DNA from: VXNE01 sp965208745 | GTDB taxonomy: Bacteria > Pseudomonadota > Gammaproteobacteria > Pseudomonadales > Azotimanducaceae | Direction of reading: 5' to 3' | NCBI GenBank assembly: GCA_965208745.1 | Contig: CBDBPN010000004.1 | Span: 3,410,001-3,474,000 of the forward strand | Length of the DNA: 64,000 nucleotides | In this document: piece by piece, positions 44,103 through 52,381 of the stretch | Layout of the letters: the number at the start of each line of letters is the position of its first letter | Numbering within the stretch: the first letter of the stretch is position 1 | Program-made: the position numbers and the translations under genes | Notes under the pieces: model-generated | Database searches by the model: none | What the model was told of the DNA's origin: nothing | Seen by the model: the letters and a program-made list of their open reading frames with translations, nothing else

Positions 44103-45592
44103 GTGCAAGCTCCGATACGGGCGATCGGGACCGGACTGACCCTGGCCCTGGGGGTTGCGGCCTGCAGCCCCGGTGATGCCGAAGACGGCCTGCCCAACAT
44201 CGTCATCGTCGTGGCCGACGACCTCGGGCGACGCGACGTGAGCTTCCACGGCGGCGAACTCCCCACCCCCAACATCGACCGCATTGCGCGGGAAGGCGTC
44301 GCCCTCGAGCGCTTCTACTCGGCCCCGGTGTGCAGCCCGACCCGCGCGGGACTCCTGACCGGGCGCTACCCGATCCGCTACGGACTGATGCGGTCGGTGA
44401 TCCCGCCGTGGCGCGATTACGGGCTGGACACCGACGAGGTGCTGTTGCCGGAGTTGCTGGCGGAGGCGGGTTACGCCGCGCGCGGCGTCTTCGGCAAGTG
44501 GCACCTCGGCCACACGTCGGTCCGCTTCCATCCGCTCAAGCGCGGCTTCACGGAGTTCGTCGGCCACTACAACGGCGGCATCGACTACTTCGTGCACGAA
44601 CGGGAGGGCGAGCGCGACTGGCAGCACGGCTACACGTCCGTCGAAGAGCACGGCTACAGCACGGACCTGCTCACGGACCGCGCCGTGGACTTCATCGCGC
44701 GGCACGCCGGGCAGGACGCGCCGTTTCTGCTCTACGTGCCGTACAACGCCGTGCACAGTCCCTGGCAGGCGCGCGAGGACATCCTGCCGCGGTACGCGGA
44801 CTTGCCGGGAGTCGACCTGCCGCCGGGTCACGAGGAGGCGAACGAGGACATCGTCGCGTACGTGGGCGACGCGGACGGGCGGCGCGAGAAACGCCGCATC
44901 ACCGCGGCCGAGAGTCCCTGGACACAGGCGTCGGCCGCATCCTCGATGCGCTGGACGCGCACGGCATCGCGGACAACACGTTCCTCGTCTTCTTCAGCGA
45001 CAACGGCGGCGTGGTTGGCGTCAGCGACAACACGCCCTTCCGGGGCGCGAAGGCCACGGTCTACGAGGGTGGCATCCGGGTCGCCGCCGCGGCGCGCTGG
45101 CCGGCGGGCGGGATTTCCGGAGGAAGGGAGGTTTCGGCGCCGGTCGCCTACATCGACGTGCTGCCGACGCTCCTCGGCATCGTGGGCCTGGAAGCGCCTA
45201 CCGAGCGGAACCTCGATGGCCGGGATGTGCTCGGTGTGCTCACCGGTACCGAGGAAGACGCGCCACGCGACCTGTACTCGTACGTCGCGGTGGGGAGCGG
45301 CGCGGTGGAGCAGGTGGCCGTCATCGAGCCCGAGTGGAAGCTCGTCGTCGTCGGTCCGGAGCTGACCGAGCCGGGAGCGGCGGACCGGTCCCGGACGATG
45401 CTCTACGCAATCGCGTCCGACCCGCACGAAGTGGACGACGTGAGCGGGGCACACCCGGAAGTCGTTTCCCGCATGCTTGAGAAGGCCGTCGCCTTCCGCG
45501 CCATGCAGCCGCCGGACGCGGTGCCGCCATACAACGCCGGTCGCGAGGGGTTCGTCGCCCCGCCGGACTGGAAGCCGGCGGACCTGCCATGA
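44103..45592 (+). pseudogene. Second type I sulfatase lipoprotein, frameshifted
   Basis: Paralogue of the preceding sulfatase. GTG 44103 starts a lipoprotein signal (lipobox ending Cys21 in GVAAC), then NIVIVVADDLGRRDVS, active-site Cys77 in APVCSPTRAGLLTGR, FGKWHLGHTSVR and FLLYVPYNAVHSPWQ. The frame changes near 44915-44925 (one base lost); the second frame continues ESLDTGVGRILDALDAHG, FFSDNGGVVGVSDNTPFRGAK, ARWPAGGIS and ends in DWKPADLP at 45592. A complete protein of about 495 residues would result if corrected. Stop overlaps the start of the RNHCP gene (ATGA). Likely assembly error or a recent lesion; both halves show normal coding character. Confidence 0.88.
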
Positions 45593-45924
45593 GCGGACCC
45601 CGTGCGCCGCGCTTCCAGCGCACCGTCGAGGACTTCGTCTGCGAACGCTGCGGTGCGGCGAACACGGGCGACGGCTACACGAACCACTGCCACAAGTGCC
45701 TCTACAGCAAGCACGTGGACGTGCATCCGGGGGACCGGGCGGCGGCGTGCGGCGGGCTGATGCGCCCGGTGGACGTGTTGCGGAGCGGCGGCCGCTGGAA
45801 GCTCGTGCATGAATGCGGGCGCTGCGGCTTTCGGCGGGCGAATCGCATACGGGACGACGAGACGGAAGCGGTCATCCGGACGATGCGGCGGCTCGCGGAG
45901 TCCCGGGCTGCGGATCGCCCGTGA
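45589..45924 (+). CDS. RNHCP domain protein (zinc ribbon)
   Basis: A 111-residue zinc-ribbon protein of the RNHCP family: FVCERCGAANTGDGYTNHCHKCLYSKHVDVHPGD, GLMRPV, ECGRCGFRRANR. Three CxxC-type pairs plus the NHCxxC motif are all present, so metal binding is intact. The family is widely conserved but its role is not firmly known (nucleic acid binding suspected). Translationally overlaps the second sulfatase stop by 4 bp. Confidence 0.88.
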   Translation: MSGPRAPRFQRTVEDFVCERCGAANTGDGYTNHCHKCLYSKHVDVHPGDRAAACGGLMRPVDVLRSGGRWKLVHECGRCGFRRANRIRDDETEAVIRTMRRLAESRAADRP

Positions 45925-46043
45925 GTGCGTCATCGCTGCACGTCTCCTGGGCGAATCTCGCACCGGGATGTCAGCCTTGACCGATTCCGTACTCGCCGGA
46001 AGGTCCCGAAACTACGCCCGAACCCACCACCCGACCCGGCGGC

Positions 46044-46694
46044 ATGGCGAGGACGATCAGCCACGACCAGAATTTCAAGAACTTGATCCTGGACTATCCG
46101 CGTCAGGCCCTTGAGTTCTTCGCTCCGGAGGAAGCGCCTGGGCCGGACGACGACGTGCGCATCCTGCCGTTGCGGCAGGAGCAACTGCAGGAACGGCTCG
46201 GCCAGCGCTATCACGAGCTCGACACGCCGCTGCGCGTCGATTGGGCGGATGGCCGCCGCAAGGCGGTGGTGTTCGCGCTCGAAGAAGAGACCGACGGCGG
46301 GCGCTTCTCACCCCACCGGTTGGCACGGTATTGCCTCGACGTCGCGGAGCTGTTCGACACGAACCGCGTAGTGCCGGTGTCGATCTTCCTGCGCGCCAGC
46401 CCTGCGCCGGAAACGCTGGCGCTCGGAACCGAGCGGGGCCATTACCTGACGTTCGACCACCTGTCGTGTCGGCTCGCGTCGATGGATGCCGAAGAGTGGC
46501 GGCATAGCGACAACCCGGTGGCCTTGGCGAACCTACCGAACATGCGCCGACCGCCGGACCTGGACCGGGTCGACGTGTTCGCGCAAGCGATGCGCGGGCT
46601 GCAGGCCCTGGAGCCGGACGGCGCCAGGCTTGCGAAGTACGTCCAGTTCATCGACATCCATGCCGCGCTCACGGAGACTGAGCATTTGAAGTAG
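46044..46694 (+). pseudogene. Rpn-family recombination-promoting nuclease, 5' portion interrupted by element
   Basis: N-terminal two thirds of an Rpn/PD-(D/E)XK family nuclease. Seen: start MARTISHDQNFKNLILDYPR, LDTPLRVDWADGRRKAVVFALEEETD (catalytic-core region, about 58-84), RLARYCLDVAELFDTNRVVPVSIFLR, and the helical tail LAKYVQFIDIHAALTETE. The reading frame then enters foreign DNA after codon 213 and stops at 46694. The missing C-terminal part is found at 54829-55158 in matching frame; joined there the protein would be about 312 residues, the normal length. Confidence 0.85.
46667..46683 (+). repeat. Left direct repeat of the integrated element (attL candidate)
   Basis: GCTCACGGAGACTGAGC, codons A-L-T-E-T-E of the rpn gene. 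Matches 54843-54859 at 15 of 17 positions and in the same coding frame. Confidence 0.75.
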
Positions 46695-46910
46695 GATGAT
46701 CTGCGCTCTTCTGCAACGGTCTGCGTCGGTAGCCTTTTGTAATTTATCATTATTATCAAATAGATAAGTTCGTTCCGTCATGTGCAACGATGTGCCATCC
46801 GGTGCCATGGGACGCCAAGGAATGACGCCCTATTTTGTGGGACGCATTGTAAGCCTACTCCGAAGTCGGCAGACTCCGTTCCCGCTTCCGAAATCGAGTC
46901 CGTCGTTCCC

Positions 46911-48083
46911 ATGCCGAAACTCAACCGCAACGCCCTCTCCGCCCGGATGGTCCGCCACGCCGGCCCCGGCAGCTACGTGGACGGCAACGGCCTGATGCTC
47001 CGCGTCCGCGATTCCGGCTCGCGCTCGTGGGTCCAGCGCATCATGGTGCATGGCCGCCGCGTCGACATCGGGCTCGGCAACGCGGAGCTGGTGAGCGTCG
47101 CCGACGCGCGGCGCGTCGCGGCCGACAACCGCGCCGTGGCCCGCACCGGGGGCGATCCCCGCAAGGCGAGGACGATCTCGTTCGCGGAGGCCGAGCCGCG
47201 GGCCATGGCGGAGAAGGCGGAGACCTTGCGCGGCGGCGCGGCGTCGAAGTCGCTGCGCGACTGGCGCTCGACCATGGACGCCTACGTGCTGCCGCAACTG
47301 GGGAAGATGCATGTCGGGGCGGTGGCCACCAGCGACGTCAAGCGGGTGCTGCGTCCCCTGGCGCTGGCGGGCAAGCACGTCACCGCGCGCGTGGTGGCGG
47401 GCCGCATCGTCGCGGTGCTGGAGTGGGCGGAGGTGGAGAACCTGCGCGAGCCCGCCGGCAGCGGCCGGGCGATCATGGAGACGGTGCTGCGCTCGCTGCC
47501 GAAGGCCGCGGCGGTGCGCCACCACCGGGCGCTGCACTTCTCCGACGTGGCGGCGGCGCTCGCCAGGGTGGACGCGGACCCGCGCATCGGGCGCACGGTG
47601 CAGCTCGCCATCCGCTTCGGGGTGCTGACGGCGGCCCGGCAGGCGGAAGTCAGACGGGCGACCTGGGACGAGTTCGACGTCGAGGCGGCGGTGTGGACGG
47701 TGCCGGCGGCGCACATGAAGCGCTACCGGCCGCACCGGGTGCCGCTCTCGACGGGGGCGCTGGCCGTGCTCGACGAGCTGCGCGGGTTGCACGGGGACGG
47801 CGAGACCGCCTTCCCCGGCGCGCGGGGCGGCAAGCTGAGCCGGACGGCGGTCGCGGACGCGCTGCGGAAGGCGGAGGTCAACGCGACCGGTCACGGATTC
47901 CGTTCGAGTTTCAAGGACTGGGCGCGCCATGAAGGCGTGGAAGAGATTCTCTCGGAGGTCGCGCTGGCGCACGTCGAGGGCTCGAAGACCGTGGCCGCCT
48001 ACGCGCGCGACGATCTCCTCGAGAAGCGGCGACCCGTGATGCAGGCGTGGAGCGACTACATCGCGGCGGGATCGGACGGGTGA
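46911..48083 (+). CDS. Tyrosine integrase with DUF4102 N-terminal domain
   Basis: Site-specific recombinase of 390 residues, likely responsible for integrating the surrounding element. N-terminal arm-binding domain (MVRHAGPGSYVDGNGLMLRVRDSGSRSWVQRI-type, about 8-45), core-binding region about 95-190, catalytic residues Arg243 (TAARQAEVR), His328 and Arg331 (HGFR), and nucleophile Tyr364 (TVAAYARDD). The ATG at 46911 begins the conserved domain; the frame is open back to 46782 but that part lacks similarity. It lies next to the left boundary repeat and points inward, typical for DUF4102 islands. Confidence 0.9.
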   Translation: MPKLNRNALSARMVRHAGPGSYVDGNGLMLRVRDSGSRSWVQRIMVHGRRVDIGLGNAELVSVADARRVAADNRAVARTGGDPRKARTISFAEAEPRAMAEKAETLRGGAASKSLRDWRSTMDAYVLPQLGKMHVGAVATSDVKRVLRPLALAGKHVTARVVAGRIVAVLEWAEVENLREPAGSGRAIMETVLRSLPKAAAVRHHRALHFSDVAAALARVDADPRIGRTVQLAIRFGVLTAARQAEVRRATWDEFDVEAAVWTVPAAHMKRYRPHRVPLSTGALAVLDELRGLHGDGETAFPGARGGKLSRTAVADALRKAEVNATGHGFRSSFKDWARHEGVEEILSEVALAHVEGSKTVAAYARDDLLEKRRPVMQAWSDYIAAGSDG

Positions 48084-48133
48084 CCGGCGCCGCGGCGGGT
48101 TGCAACGCGGCACGTTGCGGGGGACGATAGGCC

Positions 48134-48409
48134 ATGCGGTTCAGGCACCGGGGGCTGCGTGCCCTGGCGGAACAGAACCGGACGAGGCAGTTGCCACAGG
48201 AACTGGTGCCGAAGCTGAGGCGGGTCCTGACCCTGCTTGAGGAGGCGCGGCATCCCGGCGATCTTGCGGAACAGCCGGGCTACCGGCTGCATCCGCTGAA
48301 GGGCGACATGGCCGGGCTGTGGAGCATCCGCGTGTCGGGCAACTGGCGGGTGGTGTTCGGGTTCAAGGACCGCGAGGCGGTGGACGTGGACCTGGTGGAC
48401 TACCACTGA
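48134..48409 (+). CDS. HigB-like toxin (RelE superfamily)
   Basis: A 91-residue ribosome-dependent mRNA interferase of the HigB/killer family. Diagnostic is the second half: RLHPLKGDMAGLWSIRVSGN then WRVVFGFKDREAVDVDLVDYH. Gene order toxin first, antitoxin second is normal for higBA. The HigA-like gene starts 16 bp after the stop. It belongs to the integrated element and may stabilise it. Confidence 0.92.
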   Translation: MRFRHRGLRALAEQNRTRQLPQELVPKLRRVLTLLEEARHPGDLAEQPGYRLHPLKGDMAGLWSIRVSGNWRVVFGFKDREAVDVDLVDYH

Positions 48410-48425
48410 GACGAGGAGACATGCG

Positions 48426-48683
48426 ATGGCGATGCTGAACCCCTGCCACCCTGGAGAGATACTGCGCGACAATCTGGAGGCGGCGGAGTGGTCGGTGACG
48501 GAGGCCGCGCGGCGGCTGGGCTGCACGCGGCAGGCGCTGTCGCGGCTGCTGAACGGCAAGGCCGGGATCTCGCCGGCGATGGCGCTGGCGCTGGAGCGCA
48601 TCGGGTGGAGCAACGCGGCCTACTGGATGCGGTTGCAGGCCGCCTACGAGCTGGCGCAGGAGCGGCGGCGGCAGGCGGCCTGA
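48426..48683 (+). CDS. HigA-like antitoxin (XRE helix-turn-helix)
   Basis: An 85-residue helix-turn-helix protein: CHPGEILRDNLEAAEWSVTEAARRLGCTRQALSRLLNGKAGISPAMALALERI is the standard HigA core (written here in shorter parts: HPGEILRDNLEA, SVTEAARRLGCTRQALSRLL, GISPAMALALERIG). It binds its own promoter and neutralises HigB. ATG 48426 follows GAGGAGACATGCG. Confidence 0.92.
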   Translation: MAMLNPCHPGEILRDNLEAAEWSVTEAARRLGCTRQALSRLLNGKAGISPAMALALERIGWSNAAYWMRLQAAYELAQERRRQAA

Positions 48684-48711
48684 CAGGCGCGCGCGGGCGC
48701 ACGGAGGGGGA

Positions 48712-48984
48712 ATGACGGCCGACGACTTCAGGCACGAACGGGTGGCCATGTTCGAGGCGGCGGCCGACGCGGGGCGCGGCGCGATCGTGGTTCGGGCGGA
48801 CGACCTGCACCGGGGCGTGGGCGGCTATCCCGGCGACGACCACCGGATGCCGCTGTGCTGCAACGTGATGCACGCGGAGATGGTCGTGGGCGTGGACGAG
48901 GTTCTGTCGGCCCCGCCGAGCGGCCAGGGCGCGTCGGTGGCGATCAAGTACGTGCTGCCGCGGCCGGGGGCGAACGGCGACTGA
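48712..48984 (+). CDS. Conserved hypothetical protein
   Basis: A 90-residue protein; recognisable conserved text is GGYPGDDHRMPLCCNVMHAEM followed by GQGASVAIKYVLPRP. I remember this text from small proteins of mobile elements but know of no function; the CC pair and neighbouring His could bind metal. It follows higA by 28 bp in the same direction, so may belong to the same transcription unit. Confidence 0.55.
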   Translation: MTADDFRHERVAMFEAAADAGRGAIVVRADDLHRGVGGYPGDDHRMPLCCNVMHAEMVVGVDEVLSAPPSGQGASVAIKYVLPRPGANGD

Positions 48985-49041
48985 GAGGCGCGTCGCGCGG
49001 CCGACGGGGCCCGGTGGCGACGGTCCCCGCAGCGTCCCGGC

Positions 49042-49180
49042 TCATATCAGGTAGCGAGTCGTGATCGAGGCTCTCAAGTGGCCGAGTTCTTCGGAGACGA
49101 TGGCGAGCGCCAGCCGGTGCTCGGCGTGGTGCATCAGTTCCCGCATCCTCGCCTGGGCGTATCCGTGCCGCTTATTCCGA
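49042..49180 (-). pseudogene. Tyrosine integrase C-terminal remnant (minus strand)
   Basis: Reading leftward from the palindrome centre: RHGYAQARMRELMHHAEHRL, then VSEELGHLRASITTRYLI and stop at 49042. This is the C-terminal catalytic end (GH..R......Y) of a PF12835-type integrase; everything upstream is lost at the palindrome. Partner of the opposite-strand remnant that begins at the same point. Confidence 0.7.
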
Positions 49181-49200
49181 ATTCGGAATAAGCGGCACGG
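49163..49200. repeat. Perfect 38-bp palindrome at the junction of two integrase remnants
   Basis: Nineteen-base arms without a loop, centred on GAATTC (49179-49184 approx.). Each arm encodes, on its own strand, NKRHG of an integrase C-terminus, and the similarity continues for about 8 further bases outside the perfect core (AYGCSCAG). It is the dyad of an inverted duplication; it would extrude as a hairpin. Confidence 0.9.
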
Positions 49201-49375
49201 CTATGCGCAGCGGCGCTACGAGGCGATCACGGGCTGGAAGCCGCCGGCCGCGGGCGGGCCGCCGATGCGCAGCCTGAAGGGGGCGCGGAAGCGGATCGAC
49301 CGGGGGGCGCGGGCGACGATCTCGCGGGAGATGGGCCACTCTAGGATCGCCATTGTGGAACCTACTGTGGCGCGT
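49181..49375 (+). pseudogene. Tyrosine integrase C-terminal remnant (plus strand)
   Basis: Reading rightward from the palindrome: RHGYAQRRYEAITGWKPPAAGG, then KRIDRGARATISREMGHSRI and IAIVEPTVA, i.e. the GH.R......Y end of a PF12835-type integrase, where the expected Y has become P-T-V-A. Upstream catalytic parts are missing. It diverges from the minus-strand remnant after the first 27 bp, so the two come from different integrase lineages or are old duplicates. Confidence 0.65.
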
Positions 49376-49430
49376 AGAGGAGCGCGTGAGCGTGTGGTGC
49401 GCAACGACCTGGCGGAGCATGAGGGCTCAG

Positions 49431-49550
49431 CCGGCTCTCCGGCAAGTGGTCAAGCCAGCTTTCGGCCAAGTGGACAAGCGGGCCTGTCTGCCAGTGGGGT
49501 AGTGGACTTTCGGACTGGTAGACAACTCGGCTGCTCAGCCAGTGGACGAG
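49431..49550. repeat. Degenerate 24-bp tandem repeat, five units
   Basis: Five consecutive 24-base units (49431-49454, 49455-49478, 49479-49502, 49503-49526, 49527-49550) close to CCGGCTTTCGGCCAAGTGGAC plus AAG. Twenty-four bases are eight codons, and on the minus strand they give an eight-residue periodic peptide (LVHLAES-, LDHLPES-like). No gene with ribosome site covers it. The stretch 49376-49603 holds nothing else I can recognise. Confidence 0.75.
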
Positions 49551-49603
49551 GCGGCAGGACGCGGCGACCGGAGCCGCCGCGCCCGTGGCGAGGGGAGATG
49601 GGG

Positions 49604-49734
49604 TCAGTACCGGTGGTGCAGCCCGCCGTTCATGGGCGACCAGCGCCAGTCCTGTTCCTCGAGCGGTTCGGGATCGGGCAGCGGCGACCAGTAGGCGGCC
49701 GAGGCCTCCGGTTTCTGCCGCGCGTTCCATTGCC
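49604..49734 (-). pseudogene. Cys-rich protein gene, 3' portion split off by RIT element
   Basis: Encodes the end RQWNARQKPEASAAYWSPLP and DPEPLEEQDWRWSPMNGG, stop at 49604. It continues exactly the frame of the 5' portion at 53458-53869 once the RIT element and one copy of the 6-bp duplication are removed (total 537 bp, 178 residues). Confidence 0.8.
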
Positions 49735-49760
49735 TAATGCCGAGCTTGGCATTATCAGCA

Positions 49761-49788
49761 TAATGCCGAGAGGTTGGTAATGCCGAGT
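49761..49788 (+). repeat. RIT left terminal inverted repeat
   Basis: 28 bp starting TAATGCCGAGAGGTTGG and ending TAATGCCGAGT; exact reverse complement of 53430-53457. The motif TAATGCCGAGT (49778-49788) also forms a hairpin with ACTCGGCATTA at 49833-49843 (44-nt loop), a layout repeated at the right end. Confidence 0.92.
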
Positions 49789-49901
49789 GCGTTTCGCAAG
49801 AGCGCAAGGACAGCGGAGTTGCCGGCAGTCCGACTCGGCATTACAACGGACGGTGACGTTGGGCATCTTCGTCCTCCCCATGGAAAAAGAGGAGGACATT
49901 C

Positions 49902-51449
49902 ATGCCCGCAACATCGAAGCACCGGCCCTTGGAAGACGTTTTGGTCGCAGCCTTCGTCGACGATCTCCGTCGTCGAACACCGGACTTCAGCGAGTATTTC
50001 TTCGGCCGCAACCGGCGCATCGCCCGCCACTTCCTGATCTGGATCGACATCGCCGGCGTCGAACTGAAGAAGGTGGACGCCACCATCGTCCACCGCTTTC
50101 TGCGACACGATTGCCGTTGCGGCGCGTCCTGCGCGCCGGTCCGCATCCAGCGCTGGCGCAAGCGCCGCAGATCCGCCGAACTCATGAGGTTCGTGCGATT
50201 CCTCGAGCGGTCGGGGCATGTCGAGACCCCCGGCGAGCTGGAGGACAATCTGCGGCTGCTGGACGCCTTCCTCGTCGGGTTGCGCGACGGCGGCTACGCG
50301 GCAGGGACGATCAACGCGTACCGGTACGCATGCACCGCTCTGATCGTCTGGCTGCACCTGTCGCGCATCCGCCTTGGCGACCTCACGCCGGATGTCGTTG
50401 CGCGCTTCGGGAAACGGCGGTTCGCCCCCTGGATCCCGGGGGTGTTCCGTGGCCGGCAGGCGTGGCTCCCCCACACGTACGCAACCGAACTGCGCGGCTT
50501 CCTGGGACACCTCGCCGCGACCGGGCGGGTCGAGGCCGTTGAGCCGGCCCCCGTCGAACCGACACGGCCCGTTCTCCTGGACAGGTTCGCCGCGTGGCTC
50601 GAGAACCATCGCGGCATCGGGCCGAGGACGACAAGAAGGCATGTGCGGCTGGTCGCCGAGATGATGCCCGAGCTCGGCGACGATCCGCGCGCGTACGACA
50701 CCGCCCTGATCCGGGACGTGCTGCACAGGAACATCCAGCGGCGGTCGCGGGGCTACGCCCCGGTCCTTCCAACGACGATGCGCATGTATCTTCGGTTCCT
50801 CGCATCCGAAGCGCGCATCCGGCCCGGGCTTGTGGCGGCCGTCCCGTCGGTGCCTCAACCGCAGTTGGCGAGCTTGCCGCGCTACATCGCGGGCGACGAT
50901 GTCGAACGCGCCATCGCCACATGCGGCGACGGCGCGACCGGCTTGCGCGACCGCGCGATCCTGCTGCTGCTGGCGCGGCTGGCGCTACGGGCAGGGGACA
51001 TCGTCGACCTGCGCCTCGCGGACGTCGACTGGGACGGAGCCCGAATCCGCGTCTCCGGCAAGTCGCGCCGAGAGGCCGTCCTGCCCCTGCCGCAGGACGC
51101 CGGCGACGCGCTGCACGCCTACATCGCCAACGGGCGACCCAAGGCGGATGTGGACAAGGTGTTCCTCTCCACCAATGCGCCGTGGCGGGGGTTCAGCTCC
51201 TCGACCGCCGTCGGTTCCGTCGCGAGACGCGCGCTCGACCGCGCGGGGATCAAGACCTTCGCGGGCCGGGGCGCGCATGTGTTCCGCCACAGCCAGGCGA
51301 CCGCGCTGCTCAGATCGGGAGCGACCCTGGACGTCATCCAGTCGCTCCTTCGCCACCGGTCGCCGAACACGACGGCGATCTACGCCAAGACCGATGCCGT
51401 CATGCTGCGCGAGATCGCCCAGCCCTGGATCGGGGGGATCGAACGATGA
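49902..51449 (+). CDS. RIT tyrosine recombinase A (first of trio)
   Basis: Tyrosine site-specific recombinase, 515 residues, the largest of the trio. N-terminal region is a long SAM-like core-binding domain (DLRRRTPDFSEYFFGRNRRI; ARHFLIWIDIAG) with a Cys-rich insert (HDCRCGASC); the catalytic domain contains Arg363 (LALRAGDIV), Lys in SGKSR, His459-x-x-Arg462 (HVFRHSQ), His in LLRHRSPNTT and Tyr494 (AIYAKTD). All residues of the R-K-HxxR-H-Y set can be seen. ATG 49902 is preceded by AGGAGGACATTC. Stop overlaps the next start (ATGA). Confidence 0.92.
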   Translation: MPATSKHRPLEDVLVAAFVDDLRRRTPDFSEYFFGRNRRIARHFLIWIDIAGVELKKVDATIVHRFLRHDCRCGASCAPVRIQRWRKRRRSAELMRFVRFLERSGHVETPGELEDNLRLLDAFLVGLRDGGYAAGTINAYRYACTALIVWLHLSRIRLGDLTPDVVARFGKRRFAPWIPGVFRGRQAWLPHTYATELRGFLGHLAATGRVEAVEPAPVEPTRPVLLDRFAAWLENHRGIGPRTTRRHVRLVAEMMPELGDDPRAYDTALIRDVLHRNIQRRSRGYAPVLPTTMRMYLRFLASEARIRPGLVAAVPSVPQPQLASLPRYIAGDDVERAIATCGDGATGLRDRAILLLLARLALRAGDIVDLRLADVDWDGARIRVSGKSRREAVLPLPQDAGDALHAYIANGRPKADVDKVFLSTNAPWRGFSSSTAVGSVARRALDRAGIKTFAGRGAHVFRHSQATALLRSGATLDVIQSLLRHRSPNTTAIYAKTDAVMLREIAQPWIGGIER

Positions 51450-52381
51450 CCACGACGATCCGCCACCACATCGCGCGCCACCTCGAGATCAACCGATCGC
51501 TCGGCTACCGGTTCGAGCAGCACGAAGAGCTGCTGCGGCGCTTCGCGCGGTTCGCGGAGGCCCGCAACGAGACCCACGTTCGCTCCGAGACCGCTCTCGA
51601 GTGGGCATCCGCATCGGGAACAGCTTCGTCGTCGACGTACCAGGTCGCCAAACTCCGTGTGCTCCACGACTTCGCCGTATGGCTGCACGCCGAGGACGAT
51701 CGACACGAGATCCCGCCCCGCGATGCGCTGGGGCCGCTGAACCGGCGGCGGCCGCAGCCGCACCTGATGTCGGTTGCGGACATCCGGAAACTGCTGACGG
51801 CGGCCTGGTCGATGGGGCCCCCCGGAACCATCGCCCCGCTGACCTGGCACTACCTGTTCGGCCTTATTGCCGCGACCGGTCTGCGCACGGGGGAAGCCCT
51901 CGCCCTGACGCTGGACGACGTCACGCCCGACGGCCTCGTCATCCGCGAGGCGAAGTTCGGCAAGACCAGGCTCGTCGCGCTGCACCCGACGAGCCTGGAT
52001 GCGTTGAACGTCTACCTCGAGGCCCGGCTCGGGGAGACGACCCGGGACCGGCACGTGTTCGTGATCGCAACGGGGCGGACGCCCAGCCTGGATCATGTGA
52101 ACCGCGTGTTCCGCACGCTCGCCGAAAGGGCGGGCCTGCGCAGCCCCGGCGCGGCCCGGCGGCCCACCGCGCGCTCGCTGCGACACTCGTTCGCCGTGCG
52201 GTCGCTGGAGGAGCTGGCACCCGGCGCCAAGCCGGACCGGCACATGCTTGCTCTGGCGACCCATCTCGGACACGTCGATGTCACCAGTTCCTACTGGTAC
52301 CTGGAGGCCACCCCGGTTCTGCTGCGCGGCATCGCCGAGGCCGCGGAGCACGCTCACGCGACCGGAGCATCCCATGACTGA
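51446..52381 (+). CDS. RIT tyrosine recombinase B (second of trio)
   Basis: Tyrosine recombinase of 311 residues. Core-binding start HHIARHLEINRSLGYRFEQH, catalytic Arg147 (ATGLRTGEAL), Lys in EAKFGKTRLV, His in LGHVDVTSSYWYLE with Tyr283 or Tyr285. The HxxR motif reads Arg243-Ser-Leu-Arg246 (RSLRHSF), so the usual His is replaced by Arg while the second Arg is kept. Starts at 51446 in ATGA overlap with the first gene; its stop overlaps the third gene by 8 bp. Probably acts with the others in a complex. Confidence 0.9.
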   Translation: MTTTIRHHIARHLEINRSLGYRFEQHEELLRRFARFAEARNETHVRSETALEWASASGTASSSTYQVAKLRVLHDFAVWLHAEDDRHEIPPRDALGPLNRRRPQPHLMSVADIRKLLTAAWSMGPPGTIAPLTWHYLFGLIAATGLRTGEALALTLDDVTPDGLVIREAKFGKTRLVALHPTSLDALNVYLEARLGETTRDRHVFVIATGRTPSLDHVNRVFRTLAERAGLRSPGAARRPTARSLRHSFAVRSLEELAPGAKPDRHMLALATHLGHVDVTSSYWYLEATPVLLRGIAEAAEHAHATGASHD

